The notes: generated by a model from the letters alone, not told the origin. A stretch of 64,000 nucleotides of DNA from Gordonia hirsuta DSM 44140 = NBRC 16056 (GCF_000333015.1 NZ_BANT01000016.1:101104-165103); one strand, 5' to 3'; counted from the first letter of the stretch, positions 25,808 to 36,835 are shown. Numbers and translations: made by a program.

Positions 25808-27931
25808 GTGCTGGACTTCATCTACTACCCCGTTTCCTGGGTCATGTCGGCGTGGCACTGGCTGTTCGCTCACCTCCTGCCCGACACACCCAACGGGTCC
25901 GGTATCGCCTGGGCACTTTCGGTCGCCTGCCTCGTCTTCACCGTTCGCGCCGTCCTGTACAAGCCTTTCGTCGCCCAAGTCCGCACCACCAAGAAGATGC
26001 AGGAGCTCAATCCGCAGATACAGACCCTCCGGAAGAAGTACGCCAACGATCGTGTGCGGATGACCGAAGAGATGCAGAAGCTGCAGAAGGAGCACGGTTT
26101 CAGTCCGATTCTCGGTTGTCTGCCGCTGCTCCTGCAGGTCCCGCTGTTCATCGGCCTGTTCCATGTGTTGCACAGCTTCAACCGAACACGAACCCGCTTG
26201 GGTGGGACGGGCATGTCCGTCGTTGAGACACGCAACACCGGTAATTACGCCTTCAGCGCCGAGCAGGTGCAGAACTTTCTCGACGCCAGGCTGTTCGGTG
26301 TTCCGCTCTCCGCGTATGTGACCGAGCCTACGGCCCAGTTCGCAGCCTTCGTCGAACCTGGCGAAGCCATCGACTTCACCAGAGCCCAGATCATCACTGT
26401 CGCCACCATCCTGATGATCCTGGCGGCGATCGCAACCCACCTGAACTCGCGGGCGGCTGTGGCACGCCAGAACAGCGCCGCCATGGACGATCCGCAGACT
26501 CGAGTGATGAACCGCCTCGCGCTCTACGTGTTCCCGCTCGGAATCATCGTCACCGGGGTGTTTCTTCCCATCGCCATCCTCTTGTACTGGCTCAGCAACA
26601 ACATCTGGACATTCGGACAGCAACGCCGGGTCTTCGGACAGATGGCGGTCGACGACGCGGCTGCACACCGAATCCGTCGCGCGACTCGCCGGCAGGCCGT
26701 CGTGTCGACGCCGGGACTACCACCGCTGCCGCAGAACTTCGATCCGGCCGCAGCGATGGATCGGGGTTACGCGGCATTGCCCGGCAACCCAGCCACCGCA
26801 CACCGCGAGTTCCTGGACGCCTACCGCTACTCCGCGCGGCAACACGACTGGCAGTACCGCGGCGACTCCGGCTTGGCTCAGGCGGCCCACGAGATCGGCC
26901 AGCTGGTGAGTCCCGATGTCCGCGGACCGTTGATCGCCGCAGCCGTCACCCCGGCCAGACGCGACGCCGAGAGTCCGGTCGCCGGCATCGAAACCCTGAA
27001 CCGCTATCTGAATCTACGTGCATGGCAAATCGAGCACTGGCTCTCCGAGAAGAAGCATCGCTGGGTGGTCGACGACCCCGTATCCGATCGTGCGATCCTG
27101 CGCGCATTCGAGGCCGCGTGTGCGCGCCAGAGCGCCATCGTCTACTGGGGTGAAGGAGCACTCACCTTGGTACCGCTGCCGGCCAGCGGCGACGCCATGG
27201 TGTTCCCAAGAATCCTGGCGCCCTACCCCCGCGCCTACCGCGCCAGCCAGATCGCTCTGGCGCACCACCGGCTCAACAGACATGACCAAGCCCGCGGACA
27301 TGCACGTGAAGCCGCCGACCTTTTTTCCGAGATGTCGCAGAGCCTGGCCACAGCGCACGAAAAGGGCTTTGCGACCACCAGTGATGGCGCCGTAACGCGA
27401 TTTCACAATTGGGAGTGGCAACACGCAGTCTCCAATTTGATCGCCTCGATGCCCGCCGACACGTGGTGGGACCGTCTCACTCTCCCGCAGCGCGAACGCG
27501 TTCGTCGCCGAGCAGAGGCACAGGAGTCGATCCGCTCGCTCTCGGTTGCGGTTCGGCACGCGAAATCGGATCTGGGTGCGGACCATCGCACCACCCAGAA
27601 CCTGATCGAAAAGCTGCGGCAGGCCGAGCATTGGCACGATTCGGTCGCCGCAGCTCTGGCCAAGCGGTTTCTTCGGGCGCAGGCATTCGAGCTACTCCAA
27701 GAGCAGGCGCAGGAGACCACACTCAGCCTTATCGCTCTGCCGGACGATGTCCACGAAGCCATCGACGATGCCGGCCGGATGCAACCGGTGAACACCAGAG
27801 CCCAGATCGACCTGCACACTCGGACCGACGGTCACTCCTCTCCACAGCGTTCGCCAGACCGGAACGTGTCACCTCCGGTTCCTCGACCGGCCTTCCGGCC
27901 GGAGAAAGTAAAGCGCCCACCGCAGCACTGA
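25808..27931 (+). CDS. YidC/Oxa1-type membrane insertase paralogue with ~410-aa C-terminal extension
   Basis: A 707-aa protein. Residues 1-290 match the YidC insertase: an N-terminal TM, AWALSVACLVFTVRAVLYKPF with the groove Arg at 47, the charged coiled-coil hairpin (KMQELNPQIQTLRKKY), FSPILGCLPLLLQVPLFIGLF, and later TMs ending in IAILLYWLSNNIWTFGQQRRV. Residues 291-707 are unusual: a soluble, helical region rich in His, Arg and Trp with no known domain, ending in a Pro-rich tail. The main yidC of the cell is expected near rnpA/oriC, so this is a second copy. The 108 bp upstream hold no gene. Confidence 0.85.
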   Translation: MLDFIYYPVSWVMSAWHWLFAHLLPDTPNGSGIAWALSVACLVFTVRAVLYKPFVAQVRTTKKMQELNPQIQTLRKKYANDRVRMTEEMQKLQKEHGFSPILGCLPLLLQVPLFIGLFHVLHSFNRTRTRLGGTGMSVVETRNTGNYAFSAEQVQNFLDARLFGVPLSAYVTEPTAQFAAFVEPGEAIDFTRAQIITVATILMILAAIATHLNSRAAVARQNSAAMDDPQTRVMNRLALYVFPLGIIVTGVFLPIAILLYWLSNNIWTFGQQRRVFGQMAVDDAAAHRIRRATRRQAVVSTPGLPPLPQNFDPAAAMDRGYAALPGNPATAHREFLDAYRYSARQHDWQYRGDSGLAQAAHEIGQLVSPDVRGPLIAAAVTPARRDAESPVAGIETLNRYLNLRAWQIEHWLSEKKHRWVVDDPVSDRAILRAFEAACARQSAIVYWGEGALTLVPLPASGDAMVFPRILAPYPRAYRASQIALAHHRLNRHDQARGHAREAADLFSEMSQSLATAHEKGFATTSDGAVTRFHNWEWQHAVSNLIASMPADTWWDRLTLPQRERVRRRAEAQESIRSLSVAVRHAKSDLGADHRTTQNLIEKLRQAEHWHDSVAAALAKRFLRAQAFELLQEQAQETTLSLIALPDDVHEAIDDAGRMQPVNTRAQIDLHTRTDGHSSPQRSPDRNVSPPVPRPAFRPEKVKRPPQH

Positions 27932-27968
27932 ACGCCGGGATCCGAACGAGAACCGGCGGGATCCGGGC

Positions 27969-28409
27969 TCAGTCGCCCCGCGGCGATACCACCACGGTGA
28001 ACGTCACCGGCGAGCCGCCGCCCTGGTCGTCGGTCATCGTCACCGAAGTGCTCCCCGGCGTCACACCGACCACACCGGGATTGAACCGGGCGCTTCCGTC
28101 GTCGTGCCCGGGAGAGAACGTCGCGACGGCACCGTTCTCGATCTGGCCGCGATAACCGTCCACAGGCACCGAACCGGTATTGATGTTGAGCACCTGCCCG
28201 ACCAGCAGCTGCACCGTCGCACCCGACAGATCATCGACACTGACCGTCACCGGCGCGATCACCTGTGGGTCCGACGACGATGCCGCCGCCGTGCCGCCCG
28301 CCGATGGGGACGGTTCGGCCGACTCACCGCACGCACTCAACCCGAACACCAGGACCAGCACGGCCACAGCCGCCCACCCTGTCCTGCTCGGCACGGGATC
28401 GTTTCTCAC
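27969..28409 (-). CDS. Small lipoprotein, 146 aa
   Basis: GTG 28409 opens a lipoprotein signal: RNDPVPSRTGW, a hydrophobic core AAVAVLVLVFGL and lipobox LSAC. After a Ser/Ala-rich linker the mature part has a beta-rich, Ig-like feel (VTVSVDDLSGATVQLLVGQVLNI ending PVTFTVVVSPRGD), recalling bacterial BACON or Ig-like repeats, but no family is certain. It starts 16 bp after the uppS stop and probably shares its transcript. It converges with the YidC-like gene. Confidence 0.8.
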   Translation of the reverse strand: MRNDPVPSRTGWAAVAVLVLVFGLSACGESAEPSPSAGGTAAASSSDPQVIAPVTVSVDDLSGATVQLLVGQVLNINTGSVPVDGYRGQIENGAVATFSPGHDDGSARFNPGVVGVTPGSTSVTMTDDQGGGSPVTFTVVVSPRGD

Positions 28410-28425
28410 TCTCGGTCCGCGCGGG

Positions 28426-29229
28426 TCAGGCGCTGCCGAACCGGCGGTCGCGTTTGGCGTACTCCAGGCAGGCGTCCCACAGGTCGCGGCGATCGAAGTC
28501 GGGGAACAGCTTCTCCTGGTAGACCATCTCGGCGTACGCCGACTGCCACAGCAGGAAGTTGGAGAGGCGCTGTTCCCCCGACGGACGCAGGAACAGGTCC
28601 ACATCGGGCATGTCCGGCTCGTCCAGATACCGGGCGAAACTGGCTTCGCTGACCCGTTCGGGATCGATCTCGCCGCGGGCGGCCCGCCGGGCGATCTCCC
28701 GGGCGGCGTCGGCGATCTCGGCGCGCCCGCCGTAGTTGACGCACATCACCAGGGTGAGCACATCGTTGTCTTTGGTCAGTTCCTCGGCCACTTCGAGTTC
28801 GGTGATGACGCTGCGCCACAGTCGCGGCCGGCGCCCCGCCCACCGCACGCGCACACCCATCTCGTTCATCTCATCGCGTCGCCGCCGGATCACATCCCGG
28901 TTGAAGCCCATCAGGAACTTCACCTCTTCGGGACTGCGCGACCAGTTCTCGGTGGAGAACGCGTACGCCGACAGCCACTTGACGCCCAGCTCGATGGAAC
29001 CGCACACGGTGTCCATCAGCACCGCTTCCCCGCGCTTGTGGCCTTCGGTGCGCGGCAGACCGCGCTCCTGCGCCCAGCGGCCGTTGCCGTCCATCACCAA
29101 GGCGACATGGTTGGGCACGAACTCCGGCGGAATCGCCGGCGGCGTCGCGCCGGACGGGTGCGGGTCGGGAGGCCGGATCGGGCGCGCGGTGGTGGTCACC
29201 GGGCGCGGTCGGCGAGTCAGTCGTGCCAT
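28426..29229 (-). CDS. uppS: Long-chain (Z)-polyprenyl diphosphate synthase
   Basis: Makes the decaprenyl-type lipid carrier for peptidoglycan and arabinogalactan. 267 aa from ATG 29229; the frame is open further but non-conserved. Cis-prenyltransferase motifs: [19 protein letters not shown] with the catalytic Asp, [22 protein letters not shown], and the C-terminal [21 protein letters not shown]. tuberculosis Rv2361c is the corresponding gene; in that genome recO follows it, while here two crotonase-fold genes lie between. Confidence 0.95.
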   Translation of the reverse strand: MARLTRRPRPVTTTARPIRPPDPHPSGATPPAIPPEFVPNHVALVMDGNGRWAQERGLPRTEGHKRGEAVLMDTVCGSIELGVKWLSAYAFSTENWSRSPEEVKFLMGFNRDVIRRRRDEMNEMGVRVRWAGRRPRLWRSVITELEVAEELTKDNDVLTLVMCVNYGGRAEIADAAREIARRAARGEIDPERVSEASFARYLDEPDMPDVDLFLRPSGEQRLSNFLLWQSAYAEMVYQEKLFPDFDRRDLWDACLEYAKRDRRFGSA

Positions 29230-29461
29230 CGGTATGACGGTAACAGTTCGCCGCCCGCCGACCGCGTGTTGCGCCAAGCCTGCCGGCCGCCCGCCGAGCC
29301 TCCCTACACCCCGCGGGGCATTTGCGCTCCCCGCCGGTGCGAATGTGCACGTTGACCCCCGGCGCCGCACGCACCACGATGGGCACAGATCAGACTTGAC
29401 CACAACCGTGTCCACCGGCGGACGCCCGTCGGTACGACAGCGGCGTGAAAAGGAGCGGTAG

Positions 29462-30547
29462 ATGAGTGCGGATCCAGGCCAGGATGCATCGGTGATCGTC
29501 GAGGTCGACGGGCGGGCGGGACGGCTCACGCTGAACCGGCCGCGGGCGATCAACGCGCTCGATCACCAGATGGTTCAGGTGATGGCGCGCGCCCTCGACG
29601 AGTGGGAGCACGACCCGCAGGTGCAGACCGTCGTCATCACCGGTGCCGGCGAGCGCGGTCTGTGCGCCGGCGGCGATATCGTCGCCATCCACCGGGATGC
29701 CGCCGCACTGGCCGGCAACGACGACGATGCCGCCGCAGCCGCCACCGCCTCGGCCGAGTTCTGGCGCGACGAGTACCGGCTCAACGCCCGGCTGGCCGAC
29801 TACCCCAAGCCGATCCTGGCGGTGATGGACGGCATCGTGATGGGCGGCGGCGTGGGCATCTCCGGCCACGTCTCCCACCGCATCGCCACCGAGCGCACCC
29901 GGCTGGCCATGCCCGAGGTCGGTATCGGCCTGGTCCCCGACGTCGGCGGCACCTGGCTGCTCTCCCGCCTGGACGACGAGCTGGGCACCTACGCGGCACT
30001 GACCTCGAAGAACCTGTCCGGTGCCGATGTCCTCGCGCTGGGTCTGGCCACCGCCTATGTGCCCACCCAGTCGCTGCCCGGGCTGCTGTCCGCACTGGCG
30101 CAGCAGCCCGTCGACGAGGCACTGACCGCCCACGCCGAAGCGGCCCCCGAGTCCGCGCTGGCCGGACTGGCACCGCAGATCGCCCACGCCTTCGCCGGCG
30201 ACGACATCGCCCAGATCGTCGACCGGCTCACCGGCTCGGATGTGCCCGAGCTGGACAAGGCCGCCACCGCGATCGCGGGCGGCTCCCCGATGGCGCTGGC
30301 GGTGACTCTGCACGCCCTGCGTGCCGCCCGCAGCGACCGCTCCCTGCGCGAGTCTCTGCACCGCGAGTACCGGACGTCCCTGCGCTGCCTGCAGTACCCC
30401 GACCTGGCCGAGGGGATCCGTGCCAAGGTGATCGATAAGGACGGTCAACCGCAGTGGGCACGGACCGCCGACCAGATCAGCCCGGCCGACGTCGAGTCGT
30501 TCACCCGGGCGCTGCCCGACGGCCTCGAACTCGACCTGACCGACTGA
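29462..30547 (+). CDS. 3-hydroxyisobutyryl-CoA hydrolase-like (ECH_2) protein
   Basis: A 361-aa crotonase-superfamily protein whose length and sequence fit the HIBYL-CoA hydrolase branch of valine breakdown rather than a plain hydratase. The oxyanion-hole regions are RGLCAGGDI (about 60-68) and [16 protein letters not shown] (about 121-136), followed by [18 protein letters not shown] with catalytic Glu and Asp. The C-terminal domain ([27 protein letters not shown]) is diagnostic of ECH_2. AAAAGGAG precedes ATG 29462. The echA-type gene follows 69 bp downstream. Confidence 0.9.
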   Translation: MSADPGQDASVIVEVDGRAGRLTLNRPRAINALDHQMVQVMARALDEWEHDPQVQTVVITGAGERGLCAGGDIVAIHRDAAALAGNDDDAAAAATASAEFWRDEYRLNARLADYPKPILAVMDGIVMGGGVGISGHVSHRIATERTRLAMPEVGIGLVPDVGGTWLLSRLDDELGTYAALTSKNLSGADVLALGLATAYVPTQSLPGLLSALAQQPVDEALTAHAEAAPESALAGLAPQIAHAFAGDDIAQIVDRLTGSDVPELDKAATAIAGGSPMALAVTLHALRAARSDRSLRESLHREYRTSLRCLQYPDLAEGIRAKVIDKDGQPQWARTADQISPADVESFTRALPDGLELDLTD

Positions 30548-30616
30548 CCGCCCCCAGAGCACCCGAACGTCCGAGACCACTCGCACGTGCTGAACGCACC
30601 GAACCAAGGAGATCGC

Positions 30617-31393
30617 ATGACTGACTACAACACGATTCTGGTGGAGGTCCGCGACCGCACCGGCCTGATCACCCTCAACCGGCCCAAGGCCCTCAACGCA
30701 CTCAACACCGAGCTGATGAACGAGGTGGTCGACGCCGCCGAGGCCTTCGACGCCGATCCCGCGATCGGCGCGATCGTGATCACCGGCTCGCAGCGGGCCT
30801 TCGCCGCCGGCGCCGACATCAAGGAGATGTCGGTCAAGGACTTCAGCGAGATGAGCACCGAGCAGTTCTTCAGCCGGTGGGACCGCCTGGCGAGCCTGCG
30901 CACCCCGACCATCGCCGCGGTCAGCGGCTACGCGCTCGGCGGCGGCTGCGAACTGGCGATGCTGTGCGACCTGATCATCGCCGGCGAATCGGCCACCTTC
31001 GGTCAGCCGGAGATCAACCTCGGTGTGATCCCCGGCATCGGCGGCTCACAGCGGCTGACCCGCGCCATCGGTAAGGCCAAGGCGATGGACATGATCCTGA
31101 CCGGCCGCAATATGAAGGCCGACGAGGCCGACCGCCTCGGGCTGATCTCCCGGATGGTCGCCGACGACGATGTGCTGCCCGCGGCCCTGGAGGTCGCCGG
31201 CACCATCGCCGGCAAGTCGGCGATCGCCTCGGCGCTGGCCAAGGAGGCCGTCAACCGCGCCTTCGAATCCGGACTCACCGAGGGCGTGCGCACCGAACGC
31301 AGCCTGTTCTACTCGACCTTCGCCACCCAGGATCAGACCGAGGGCATGGCCGCTTTCGTCGAGAAGCGCGACCCGGACTTCCAGCACCGCTGA
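30617..31393 (+). CDS. echA8: Enoyl-CoA hydratase (EchA8-like)
   Basis: A 258-aa hydratase that adds water to trans-2-enoyl-CoA in beta-oxidation or branched amino-acid breakdown. Motifs: [11 protein letters not shown] (about 65-75), [18 protein letters not shown] (about 103-120), [20 protein letters not shown] with the catalytic Glu, and a second Glu near the same helix. Length equals M. tuberculosis EchA8. AAGGAG lies 7 bases before ATG 30617. Likely cotranscribed with the hydrolase upstream, giving successive steps on short acyl-CoAs. Confidence 0.92.
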   Translation: MTDYNTILVEVRDRTGLITLNRPKALNALNTELMNEVVDAAEAFDADPAIGAIVITGSQRAFAAGADIKEMSVKDFSEMSTEQFFSRWDRLASLRTPTIAAVSGYALGGGCELAMLCDLIIAGESATFGQPEINLGVIPGIGGSQRLTRAIGKAKAMDMILTGRNMKADEADRLGLISRMVADDDVLPAALEVAGTIAGKSAIASALAKEAVNRAFESGLTEGVRTERSLFYSTFATQDQTEGMAAFVEKRDPDFQHR

Positions 31394-31408
31394 TCGACCG
31401 AGATCACC

Positions 31409-31460
31409 GGCCCCGTCGGACCTGTCGCCTCCAGACCGGTCCGACGGTCCGGCCGGGGCC
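31409..31460. terminator. Terminator-like hairpin between convergent echA8 and recO
   Basis: GGCCCC-GTCGGACC (31409-31422) pairs with GGTCCGAC (31438-31445) and, after a 9-nt bulge, GGGGCC (31455-31460). It sits in the 100-bp gap between convergent genes and could stop transcription both ways. Confidence 0.4.
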
Positions 31461-31493
31461 GACGGTCCAGGCGGGCCGACGGCCCCGCCGGCG

Positions 31494-32240
31494 TCACTGC
31501 GAGACGGCTGCCTGACGTTCGATCAGCGGCAGCGTCCGCAGCCGCCGCTCCAGATGCCACTGCAGGTGGTTGGCGATCAGCCCGGTGGCCTGACGCTGCT
31601 GCGATTCGGTGGCCTCGGCGACATGGTCCCAATGCCCGTACGCCAGCGCCTCCATCACCTCCAGCACCCCCACCGACGGGGTCGCCGAGCCGGCCGGACG
31701 GCAGTACACGCACACCGCCCCGCCGGCGGCGGCATGAAAAGCCTTGTGCGGACCGGAATTGGCGCAGCGCGCACAGATGTTCAGCGCCGGCGCCCAGCCG
31801 GCCGAACTCATCGCCCGCAGCAGGAAGGCGTCCAGGATCAACTGCCGGTCGCGACGATCCTCGGCCAGGGCGGTGAGCGCACCGACGGTCAGCCGGTACA
31901 GCTGCAGCGCCGGAGCGCGTTCCTCACCGGCCAGCCGTTCGGCGGTCTCCAGCACCGCGCAGGCGGTGGTGTACCGCGAATAGTCCTGCGCCATCGCCTC
32001 ACTGAAGGCGTTGAGGGTGTGCACTCCGGTCACGATGTCCAGATTGCGTCCGGGATAAAAGGTCACGTCCACGTGCGCGAACGGTTCCAGCCGCGCCCCG
32101 AACTTGGAGCGGGTGCGGCGGATCCCCTTGGCCACGGCCCGGACCAGGCCGTGTTCGGCGGTGAGGAAGGTGATGATGCGGTCGGCCTCGCCCAGCTTGT
32201 GCTGACGGATCACCACCGCCTCGTCCTGGTAATTCCTCAC
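31494..32240 (-). CDS. recO: DNA repair protein RecO
   Basis: Recombination mediator that helps RecA load on SSB-coated DNA with RecR. 248 aa from GTG 32240. N-terminal OB-fold: RNYQDEAVVIRQHKLGEADRIITFL and GIRRTRSKFGARLEPF. A C-terminal helical part has the zinc-type pairs CARC and CVYC. Last gene of the long leftward cluster; 58 bp separate it from the 4TM protein gene upstream. Confidence 0.93.
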   Translation of the reverse strand: MRNYQDEAVVIRQHKLGEADRIITFLTAEHGLVRAVAKGIRRTRSKFGARLEPFAHVDVTFYPGRNLDIVTGVHTLNAFSEAMAQDYSRYTTACAVLETAERLAGEERAPALQLYRLTVGALTALAEDRRDRQLILDAFLLRAMSSAGWAPALNICARCANSGPHKAFHAAAGGAVCVYCRPAGSATPSVGVLEVMEALAYGHWDHVAEATESQQRQATGLIANHLQWHLERRLRTLPLIERQAAVSQ

Positions 32241-32298
32241 CGCGACATTCTCTCACCGACCGGCGACATCACGGTGCCTCGACCCACCGGGCGGGTCA

Positions 32299-32745
32299 CT
32301 ACTTCTTCTTGGCCTCACGTCGCGCCAGCGCCGCATCGGCGGCCGCGTTCTCGGCGTGGGCGGACTGGCGACGATCCCACCAGCTGCGCAGCACCACGAA
32401 ATCAAGCAGCCAGGTGACCAGCACGCTGACCAGCCAGACCACCACCATCGACGAGATCCACGCCGACACCCCGTTGATGCTCAGCGCCCCGCTGACCAGC
32501 GTGGTGATCCACAGCGCCAGCAGGGTCGCGATCAGGCCGACGCCGCCGAGCACCGTGGAGGCGTATTTGCGGGCGACGTTGAAGATCAGCGGACTCAGCA
32601 CCGACTGCAGCGCGGCGAAGATCACCACGGCGAGGAAGAAGCCGCCCACCGACAGGTTGAAACCGGACACCAGCCACGACGTGAACAGGAAGGCCAGCGC
32701 CGCGGCCACCAGATTGACCAACACACTCAGCAGAAACCGCACCAT
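32299..32745 (-). CDS. Four-TM holin-like membrane protein (PF04020-type)
   Basis: A 148-aa integral membrane protein with four hydrophobic segments: about 4-27, 32-52, 63-85 and 92-115, then a charged helical tail (SAHAENAAADAALARREAKKK). The pattern matches the mycobacterial 4-TMS 'phage holin superfamily IV' family, whose name derives from topology only; no phage genes are nearby. Function is unknown. It lies between era and recO on the same strand. Confidence 0.75.
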   Translation of the reverse strand: MVRFLLSVLVNLVAAALAFLFTSWLVSGFNLSVGGFFLAVVIFAALQSVLSPLIFNVARKYASTVLGGVGLIATLLALWITTLVSGALSINGVSAWISSMVVVWLVSVLVTWLLDFVVLRSWWDRRQSAHAENAAADAALARREAKKK

Positions 32746-32850
32746 GACCTGCTCTCCTCATCGGTGCACGCACCTTCGGCGCGCACCTTGTCGTCTCATT
32801 CTGCCCCGCCGTCGCCGTTTCGGTGGGCAGGAAACGGGCACCGGTCCCCG

Positions 32851-33804
32851 TTAGAAACCCAGGCGGCCCAGTTGCTTCGGATCGCGCTGCCAGTCCTTGG
32901 CCACCTTGACGTGCAGATCCAGGTACACCCGGCATCCCAGCAGCTTCTCGATCTGCTGGCGGGCGACGGTGCCGACCTCCTTCAGGCGCGCACCGCGGTG
33001 CCCGATGATGATCCCCTTCTGGCTGTCCCGTTCGACGTAGAGCAGCGCGTGCACGTCGACCATCGGCGGATCGGAGTCCTCGCGTTCGATCACCTCTTCG
33101 ATGGTGACCGCCAGCGAATGCGGCAGTTCATCGCGTACACCCTCCAGGGCGGCTTCGCGGATGAACTCGGCCATCAGCACCTCTTCGGGCTCATCGGTCA
33201 GCTCCCCGTCCGGGTAGAATGCTGGTCCCGGCTCGCACGCCGAGACCAGCAGATCGGTCAGCACGTCGAGCTGCTTACCGGACTTGGCCGATACCGGGAT
33301 CACCTCGGCGGCCGGGCCGAGCAGCTCCGACAGCGCCATCAGCTGCTGCGCGACCTTCCCGGGTCCCACCTTGTCGAGTTTGGTGACGATGCCGACCACC
33401 TTGGTGCGCTTCTCCAGCGGCCGGATCTGCTCGATGATCCACTTGTCGCCGGGCCCGATCGCCTCATCAGCCGGTATGCACAGGCAGATGATGTCGACCT
33501 CGGACAAGGTGTCCAGGACCAGTTCGTTCAGGCGCTTGCCCAGCAGGGTGCGCGGGCGGTGCAGACCGGGGGTGTCGACCAGCACCAGTTGGGCCGCCGG
33601 CAGGTTCACGATGCCGCGGATGGTGTGGCGGGTGGTCTGCGGACGGTTGGAGGTGATCGCGATCTTGTCGCCGACGAGCGCATTGGTCAGCGTCGACTTG
33701 CCGGTGTTGGGCCGGCCGACAAAGCAGACGAACCCCGACCGGAACTCGTCCTCACCCGGCAGGTCTTCCCCCGGCACGTCTTCTCCCCGTCGTTCGTCAC
33801 TCAC
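32851..33804 (-). CDS. era: GTPase Era
   Basis: Ribosome-assembly GTPase that binds 16S rRNA near its 3' end. 317 aa from GTG 33804. G1 is GRPNTGKS, G3 DTPG, G4 TKLD, and G5-like SAKSG; the C-terminal KH domain contains [14 protein letters not shown]. The N-terminal 20 residues are an acidic extension ([18 protein letters not shown]). Start overlaps the end of the CNNM gene by 8 bp, showing translational coupling, and Era works with YbeY, encoded just upstream. Confidence 0.95.
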   Translation of the reverse strand: MSDERRGEDVPGEDLPGEDEFRSGFVCFVGRPNTGKSTLTNALVGDKIAITSNRPQTTRHTIRGIVNLPAAQLVLVDTPGLHRPRTLLGKRLNELVLDTLSEVDIICLCIPADEAIGPGDKWIIEQIRPLEKRTKVVGIVTKLDKVGPGKVAQQLMALSELLGPAAEVIPVSAKSGKQLDVLTDLLVSACEPGPAFYPDGELTDEPEEVLMAEFIREAALEGVRDELPHSLAVTIEEVIEREDSDPPMVDVHALLYVERDSQKGIIIGHRGARLKEVGTVARQQIEKLLGCRVYLDLHVKVAKDWQRDPKQLGRLGF

Positions 33805-35242
33805 CGCTGGTCTCCTTCGTCCGCTCCGCGGATTCGTCCGCTCCGCGTTTCTTCCGTTCCCTGGCGTCGCCCTGCCCGGTTCCGGTCTTATCTCGGTTCG
33901 CCTCCGCGCCCCTGCCGGAGCCGTCCGGCTTCTCGGGCTTGGCAGACTTCTCGGGCTGCTCGGCACCGGCGTCCTCGCGTGTGCGGCGCACCAGCACCGA
34001 GGTGATGCGCTGGCGGCCGACCCGGTTGGGGCCGCCTTCACCGGTCAGCAGCAGTCCCTCCGTCTTGACCCGGGTGCCCGGCAGCGGCACGCGTCCGAGT
34101 TTCAGCGCCATCAGGCCGCCGACGGTCTCGACCTCGTCGTCGTCGATCTCGATCCCGAACAGCTCACCCAGATCCTCCACCGGCAGCCGCGAGGAGACCC
34201 GGTAGACGTCCTCCTCGATCTGCTCGATGGGGGCGCGCTCATCGACGTCGTACTCGTCGGCGATCTCCCCGACGATCTCCTCGAGCACATCCTCGATCGT
34301 CACCAGCCCGGCGATACCGCCGTACTCGTCGACCAGCAGCGCCATGTGGTTGTGTTCGGCCTGCATCGCCTCGAGCAGGTCGTCGAGCCGTTTGGAGTCG
34401 GGGACGAACCACGGCTCACGCATCAGTTCGGCCACCGTCATACCGGTCTGGACGGTGCCCTGCGGCAGCATGCGCTGCACGATGTCCTTCAGGTACACCA
34501 CCCCGAGCATGTCGTCGGGGTTCTCGCCGATCACCGGAATCCGCGAATGCCCCGACCGCACCGCCAGACTCAGCGCCTGGGTGGCCGACTTGTCCGACTC
34601 GATCCACACGATCTCCGGCCGCGGCACCATCACCTCGCGGGCATTGGTCTCGTCGAGCTCGAAGACCGACTGGATCATCCGCCGTTCGTCGTCGTCGACC
34701 ACGCCCTGCGACTGCGCCAGGTCCACCACCTCGCGCACCTCCATTTCGGTGGCGAACGGGCCGTTCCGGAAGCCGCCGCCGGGGGTGAGCGCATTACCCA
34801 GCAGGATCAGCAGGCGGGTGACCGGCCGCAGCAGCACCCCGGTCGCGGTCAGGAACGGTCCGGCGATCAGCGAGATGGTGTACGCGTTCTGCCGGCCCAG
34901 GGTGCGCGGTCCGACCCCGACCGCCACGAAGGTGACCACCATCATCACCAGCACCGCGGTCACCACACCCCAGGTCAGTCCCAGGTGTTCGACGGCGATG
35001 ATCGCCACCAGCACCGTCGAGGCGGTCTCGAAACCGATCCGCAGCAGCACCGTGAGACCGACGTAGGTGGGCCGCTGCTCCACGATGGTGGCCAGCCGCT
35101 TGGCGCCGCCGCGATCGGTGCGCACCAGGTCTTCGATGCGGGCCACCGACACGGTGCTCAACGCCGTATCGATCGCCGCCAGCAGCCCGGCCATGAAGGT
35201 GAACAGGACCGCCAGCAGCAGCAGGACGAGGTCGCGCAGCAT
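33797..35242 (-). CDS. CNNM/CorC-type membrane protein with CBS pair
   Basis: A 481-aa membrane protein ('hemolysin family'), probably in Mg2+ or Co2+ transport. N-terminal DUF21 with about four TM segments ([53 protein letters not shown]), then two CBS domains (MVPRPEIVW to [27 protein letters not shown] to [17 protein letters not shown]) and a CorC_HlyC C-terminal domain. The last 55 residues are a highly charged Lys/Glu/Gly-rich tail. Between ybeY and era, as in M. tuberculosis (Rv2366c). Confidence 0.92.
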   Translation of the reverse strand: MLRDLVLLLLAVLFTFMAGLLAAIDTALSTVSVARIEDLVRTDRGGAKRLATIVEQRPTYVGLTVLLRIGFETASTVLVAIIAVEHLGLTWGVVTAVLVMMVVTFVAVGVGPRTLGRQNAYTISLIAGPFLTATGVLLRPVTRLLILLGNALTPGGGFRNGPFATEMEVREVVDLAQSQGVVDDDERRMIQSVFELDETNAREVMVPRPEIVWIESDKSATQALSLAVRSGHSRIPVIGENPDDMLGVVYLKDIVQRMLPQGTVQTGMTVAELMREPWFVPDSKRLDDLLEAMQAEHNHMALLVDEYGGIAGLVTIEDVLEEIVGEIADEYDVDERAPIEQIEEDVYRVSSRLPVEDLGELFGIEIDDDEVETVGGLMALKLGRVPLPGTRVKTEGLLLTGEGGPNRVGRQRITSVLVRRTREDAGAEQPEKSAKPEKPDGSGRGAEANRDKTGTGQGDARERKKRGADESAERTKETSGE

Positions 35243-35246
35243 CGGC

Positions 35247-35792
35247 TCAGTCGCGGCCGGCGTCGGCGTCGAAGCCCAGGTCCCGCATCAGGCGACGGTC
35301 CTTCTCCGCCTGTTTGCGGGCCTGCAGCCGCGCTTCGCGGGCGTCGTACCAGTCCCGCAGGATCTGGTTCTGCAGCCCGAACATCTCGGCCTCTTCGGCA
35401 GGCTCGGCGTGATCGAAACCCAGCAGATGCAGCACGCCGTGCACGGTCAGCACCGCCAGCTCGTGTTCGTAGGAGTGCCGCTGCTTCTTGGCCTGATCGG
35501 CCGCGAATTCGGGGCACAGCACGATGTCGCCGAGCATCGCCGGGCCCGGTTCGGCCGCATCCGGGCGTCCGCCCGGGGTCAGCTCGTCCATCGGGAAACT
35601 CATCACATCGGTGGGCCCGGGCAGGTCCATCCACTGCACGTGCAGATCGGCCATCGTGTCCAGATCCACCAGCTGGATCGACAGCTCGGCACCCCGGTGC
35701 ACGTCCATGGCGCCCAGGGCGAAGCGGGCCACCTCGATGATCTGGTCGTCGGGGGCGTCCACACCTGATTCGTTGAACAGTTCGATGGTCAT
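35247..35792 (-). CDS. ybeY: Endoribonuclease YbeY
   Basis: Zinc-dependent RNase that helps mature the 16S rRNA 3' end and quality-control ribosomes. 181 aa; the metal motif [11 protein letters not shown] is intact (about 117-127), preceded by [10 protein letters not shown] and GDIVLCPEF. The C-terminus is extended by about 25 charged residues ([19 protein letters not shown]). The start overlaps the phoH stop by 4 bp and the next gene starts 4 bp after its stop, a tight operon. Confidence 0.96.
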   Translation of the reverse strand: MTIELFNESGVDAPDDQIIEVARFALGAMDVHRGAELSIQLVDLDTMADLHVQWMDLPGPTDVMSFPMDELTPGGRPDAAEPGPAMLGDIVLCPEFAADQAKKQRHSYEHELAVLTVHGVLHLLGFDHAEPAEEAEMFGLQNQILRDWYDAREARLQARKQAEKDRRLMRDLGFDADAGRD

Positions 35793-36835
35793 CGCCGGTG
35801 GCCTCCGTGGCCGAGGCGGCGTTCGCCGCCGGCGCGGCGCTGGGCCCGGTTGCCACCGCCGCTCTCCTCATCACGCCCGTAAGCGTCGACGATATCGGCG
35901 ACCAGCCGGTGCCGGACCACATCGGCGCTGGTCAGATGGGAGAAGTGGATGTCGTCGATGCCCTCGAGGATGCGGGTGGCCGTCCGCAGTCCACTCTGGG
36001 CGCCGCCGGGCAGATCCACCTGGGTGGCATCGCCGGTGACGACCATCTTGGAGTCGAAACCCAGGCGGGTCAGGAACATCTTCATCTGCTCGCCGGTGGT
36101 GTTCTGCGCCTCGTCGAGGATGATGAACGCATCGGAGAGGGTGCGCCCGCGCATATACGCCAGCGGCGCCACCTCGATCACGCCGGCTTCCATCAGTTTG
36201 GGGATGGTCTCCGGTTCCATCATGTCGTGCAGCGCGTCGTACAGCGGCCGCAGATAGGGGTCGATCTTCTCGCTGAGCGAGCCGGGCAGAAAGCCCAGGC
36301 GCTCGCCGGCCTCCACCGCGGGCCGGGTCAAGATGATGCGGGAGACGTCTTTGTGCTGCAGCGCCTGCACGGCCTTGGCCATCGCCAGATAGGTCTTGCC
36401 GGTGCCGGCCGGGCCGAGCCCGAAGACGATGGTGTTGGCGTCGATGGCGTCGACATAGCGCTTCTGGTTGAGCGTCTTGGGGCGGATCGATTTGCCGCGG
36501 CGGCTGATGATGTCCAGGCTCAGCACCTGCGCGGGCGAATCGGCGACGGCCTCGTCCTGCAGGATCGTCATCGATTCGCGGATCAGGTCCGGGGTCAGCG
36601 GGGTGCCGGTGCGCACCAGCTTCACCAGCTCGGCAATCACCCGTTCGGCGGAGGCGACCTCCGGCGGCGTACCGGTCAGCGAGAGCCGGTTTCCGCGCAC
36701 ATGCACCTGCGCCGGCAGTTGTGACTCGAGGGTCCGCAGGTTCACATCGACCGTCCCCAGCAGCCCCACCACCAGTTCCTGGGGGATCTCCATGGTCGAG
36801 GTCACCTCGCGGACCGCGGGATTGTCGTCACTCAC
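35789..36835 (-). CDS. phoH: PhoH-family ATPase
   Basis: A 348-aa P-loop ATPase thought to act in RNA processing with YbeY. Features: an N-terminal KH-like part ([18 protein letters not shown]), then Walker A GPAGTGKT (about 156-163), [15 protein letters not shown], and Walker B with DEAQNTT. The last 30 residues are Gly/Arg-rich ([17 protein letters not shown]). GTG 36835 is chosen; AAGGAG is present but about 12 bases away. Order phoH-ybeY is conserved across bacteria. Confidence 0.93.
   Translation of the reverse strand: MSDDNPAVREVTSTMEIPQELVVGLLGTVDVNLRTLESQLPAQVHVRGNRLSLTGTPPEVASAERVIAELVKLVRTGTPLTPDLIRESMTILQDEAVADSPAQVLSLDIISRRGKSIRPKTLNQKRYVDAIDANTIVFGLGPAGTGKTYLAMAKAVQALQHKDVSRIILTRPAVEAGERLGFLPGSLSEKIDPYLRPLYDALHDMMEPETIPKLMEAGVIEVAPLAYMRGRTLSDAFIILDEAQNTTGEQMKMFLTRLGFDSKMVVTGDATQVDLPGGAQSGLRTATRILEGIDDIHFSHLTSADVVRHRLVADIVDAYGRDEESGGGNRAQRRAGGERRLGHGGHRR

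Noticed and set aside
32299..32745. Prophage holin
   Set aside because: The holin name comes from topology of a chromosomal family; no phage lysis, capsid or integrase genes lie nearby.
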